In this document: one piece after another, positions 42,942 through 44,842 of the stretch
Layout of the letters: each line of letters opens with the position of its first letter
How positions within the stretch are numbered: the first letter of the stretch is position 1
NCBI GenBank assembly: GCA_036351435.1
Contig: JAZBPA010000368.1
Location: forward strand, 1 to 44,842
DNA length: 44,842 nt
DNA from: JAAUQA01 sp036351435
GTDB lineage: Bacteria; Pseudomonadota; Gammaproteobacteria; Competibacterales; Competibacteraceae
Direction: 5' to 3'
The notes under the pieces: model-generated
The model's input: only the letters and a program-made list of their open reading frames with translations
Databases searched by the model: none
What the model was told of the DNA's origin: nothing
Translations under genes and position numbers: made by a program

Positions 42942-44065
42942 CCAATGCTCCTGATCTGTCTCCCCATTCGGCGTTGAAAAACTCTCATGAACTCACCCAG
43001 CGCCGCTACCGCTTCCACAGACACAGCGTTATAGAGCGAGGCCCGCAAACCACCGATTGAACGGTGGCCATCCAGGCCCGCCAAACCGGCCTCATCTGCT
43101 GCTTGTAAGAAACTCTGCTCCAGTTCTAGGGTCGGCAAATTGAACGCCACGTTCATCAATGATCGATCCTCCACGGCAGCGCGTGGCCGGTAAAAACCAT
43201 CACTCTCATCCAACACCTCATAAAGTAAATTCGCCTTGGCGTGGTTGATAGCGGCCATAGCAGCTAAGCCGCCGATTTCGTCTCGCAGCCAACGTGTCAC
43301 CAATAACGTGACGTAGATTGCGAACACAGGCGGCGTGTTATAAATCGAGTGGTTGGCGACATGCGGGCGATAATCCAGAATGGTATGCAAATCATCCGGC
43401 GCTTGTTGCAGCAGCTCTTCACGCAAAATGACCAGAGTGACTCCTGCCGGCCCCAGATTCTTCTGCGCATGGGCGTAGATGAGCGCAAAGCGCTCGGCTT
43501 CCAGTGGGCGGGACAGAAAATCAGACGACATGTCGCAAACTCTCGGCACCTCTTCCCGTCCCAGCACGCGGTGAAATTGCAAGCCCTCCACGGTTTCGTT
43601 GGATACGTAGTGAAAGTAGGCGGCGTCTTTGCCGAAGGTAAGCTCTGTATCGCTCGGCAAGCGCGTAAATCCCTGCGGCTCCCCGTCCCAAAGGACACGC
43701 ACCCGACCCTCACGATAGGCTTCTGGAATGGATTTACGGCTCCAATACCCTGTTCGTAGATACTCAGCGGGAGCAGACCGACCGCGCAATAAGGTCATAG
43801 GAATCATGGAAAACTGCAAACTGCCGCCGCCCTGCAGAAGCAGCACATGATAACCTGCGGGGAGCCCCAACAAGTGTCGGACATTGGCTTCAAGCTCATC
43901 GACAACTTGGCGGAACCAATCCGAGCGATGGCTGATACCCAGCACCGAAAGCCCAGCTTCCGGGACATTACGGATGGCGGCTTGAGTGGCGTCAAGCACG
44001 ACTTGCGGCAACGCTCCGGGACCGGCGGAAAAATTATATCGATAGCATTTGCCCATCGGAATCAT
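42938..44065 (-). CDS. serC: SerC-family phosphoserine aminotransferase
   Basis: SerC makes 3-phosphoserine from 3-phosphohydroxypyruvate and glutamate using PLP. The 375-residue protein has YNFSAGPGALPQVVL, the phosphate-binding LLQGGGSLQFSMIP, SNETVEGLQF, the PLP lysine in YAHAQKNLGPAG (Lys202), the ILDYRPHVANHSIYNTPPVFAIY segment and GHRSIGGLRASLYNAV. It may be the housekeeping enzyme, but it is not beside pheA or gyrA as in many relatives and instead heads an operon with an acyltransferase, a P450 and a GNAT-like gene. A specialised paralogue is therefore possible. ATG 44056 is an alternative start; neither has a strong ribosome binding site. Confidence 0.88.
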   Translation of the reverse strand: MIPMGKCYRYNFSAGPGALPQVVLDATQAAIRNVPEAGLSVLGISHRSDWFRQVVDELEANVRHLLGLPAGYHVLLLQGGGSLQFSMIPMTLLRGRSAPAEYLRTGYWSRKSIPEAYREGRVRVLWDGEPQGFTRLPSDTELTFGKDAAYFHYVSNETVEGLQFHRVLGREEVPRVCDMSSDFLSRPLEAERFALIYAHAQKNLGPAGVTLVILREELLQQAPDDLHTILDYRPHVANHSIYNTPPVFAIYVTLLVTRWLRDEIGGLAAMAAINHAKANLLYEVLDESDGFYRPRAAVEDRSLMNVAFNLPTLELEQSFLQAADEAGLAGLDGHRSIGGLRASLYNAVSVEAVAALGEFMRVFQRRMGRQIRSIG

Positions 44066-44218
44066 CTTGTTGAATACGTTTTCAGCTTCAGCAGAGGGAC
44101 CTTATGCCCCTAACATTACGGGAGATTAATCATAGATTGAATGGCCAATGGATGATGAATAAATACCGCAAAGCTTACCTACTGAAAACCCTCTGGCCAA
44201 CTTGGAACTCAGCCGATT

Positions 44219-44842
44219 ATGCAAGCAACAACAATTTTGCCCGCCGAATGGGCGCCGCAATCAGCGATTATGCTGACTTGGCCCCATGCAAACAGCGACT
44301 GGAAACCGTGGTTGCATGAAGCGGAGCGCAATTTCGCCGAGTTAGCGACCCAAATCAGCCGGCGGCAAAGTGTGATCATCGCTTGCTACGATGAACCCCA
44401 TCGTCGTCATGTTTATGAATTATTGCGCGCCGGCGGCGCTGTTTTACAACGAATACGCCTCTACACCATACCGTCTAACGATACCTGGGCCCGTGATCAT
44501 GGACCGATTACCGTTTATCAGAACCATCAACCGGTATTACTGGATTTTCACTTCAACGGTTGGGGCGGGAAGTTCAATCATGAACTCGACAACCAAATCA
44601 CTCAGCGGTTACATCAGGCCGGTGCGTTTGGGGATACCCCGTTGCTTAGTGTCGATTTAGTCTTGGAAGGCGGCAGCATCGAATCCGATGGGGCGGGCAC
44701 TTTGCTGACAACGCGGCGGTGTCTATTAGCAACTAACCGCAACGCCCTGTCCCAGACTGCTTTAGAAACGCGGTTGCAGGACCTGTTGGGAGCAGAACGA
44801 TTGCTGTGGCTTAACGAGGGAGATTTATTGGGGGACGATACA
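44219..44842 (+). CDS. Agmatine deiminase family protein (partial, runs off the window)
   Basis: This open frame starts at ATG 44219 and continues to the end of the window (208 codons visible, no stop). It reads MQATTILPAEWAPQSAIMLT and then WPHANSDWKPWLHEAE, with NDTWARDHGPIT at residues 87-98 and LEGGSIESDGAGTLLTT later, the hallmark motifs of the agmatine/peptidyl-arginine deiminase family. Agmatine deiminase converts agmatine to N-carbamoylputrescine. The catalytic His and Cys lie beyond the window. It is divergent from the SerC-type gene, separated by 153 bases. Confidence 0.9.
   Translation, partial: MQATTILPAEWAPQSAIMLTWPHANSDWKPWLHEAERNFAELATQISRRQSVIIACYDEPHRRHVYELLRAGGAVLQRIRLYTIPSNDTWARDHGPITVYQNHQPVLLDFHFNGWGGKFNHELDNQITQRLHQAGAFGDTPLLSVDLVLEGGSIESDGAGTLLTTRRCLLATNRNALSQTALETRLQDLLGAERLLWLNEGDLLGDDT

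Noticed and set aside
44104..44319. 71-codon plus-strand open frame before the agmatine deiminase gene
   Set aside because: It overlaps the deiminase start in another frame; the deiminase frame has clear family motifs, so this one is a shadow.

Overview
The window looks like chromosomal DNA of a gammaproteobacterium of moderate GC. The evidence is gene order: trpE-trpG-trpD-trpC next to an OsmC-family gene, and one long run leuS-lptE-holA-proA-nadD-rsfS-rlmH-maf-rng-yhdP. I cannot fix the genus. There are no rRNA or tRNA genes, CRISPR arrays, phage genes or complete insertion sequences. The only mobile-type gene is one REP-associated (Y1 tyrosine) transposase.

Left part (1-6929, minus strand): the end of an OsmC-like gene, the tryptophan genes trpEGDC, a biotin-dependent acyl-CoA carboxylase alpha subunit of the methylcrotonyl-CoA type, and a GNAT acetyltransferase. 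A REP-like palindromic element and a second hairpin lie in front of trpE. Next come the RAYT transposase (minus) and the glycogen synthase locus (plus). The synthase is split into two ORFs, one per Rossmann domain, and the second ORF begins with about 230 residues of low-complexity Ser/Thr/Ala/Pro-rich sequence. A large protein with an HPr-like domain follows.

Middle part (11939-21236): glyoxalase II, a FixJ/FixL-type two-component pair, a degenerate GGDEF protein, a possible degenerate PilZ protein, and an envelope-lipid block (LplT-PlsC fusion, small DUF4124 protein, LpxL/HtrB-type acyltransferase). An ABM-domain protein, CrcB and a DUF190 protein follow. From 23697 down to 21281 there is a minus-strand bufferin-type operon: a DUF2282 precursor peptide with signal peptide and four Cys, a DUF692 multinuclear iron oxidase, a DUF2063 partner and a DoxX protein. 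Bufferins are recently described metal-binding, post-translationally modified peptides. A roughly 700-base stretch with no convincing gene separates it from mnmG.

Right part (26461-39395, minus): yhdP back to leuS, a nearly uninterrupted housekeeping run for RNA processing, ribosome silencing and methylation, NAD and proline synthesis, DNA polymerase III delta and LPS transport. It is preceded by thrH. From 44065 to 40214 lies a four-gene minus-strand operon whose genes all overlap by 4 bp: a SerC-type aminotransferase, a stand-alone E2/CAT-fold acyltransferase, a cytochrome P450 and a GNAT/autoinducer-synthase-like protein. I do not recognise this combination; it is the best candidate here for an undescribed small-molecule pathway. 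The window ends inside a divergent agmatine deiminase-family gene.

The items most worth attention are the SerC/acyltransferase/P450/GNAT operon, the split glycogen synthase with its disordered leader, and the bufferin operon with a palindromic repeat built into the 5' end of its oxidase gene.
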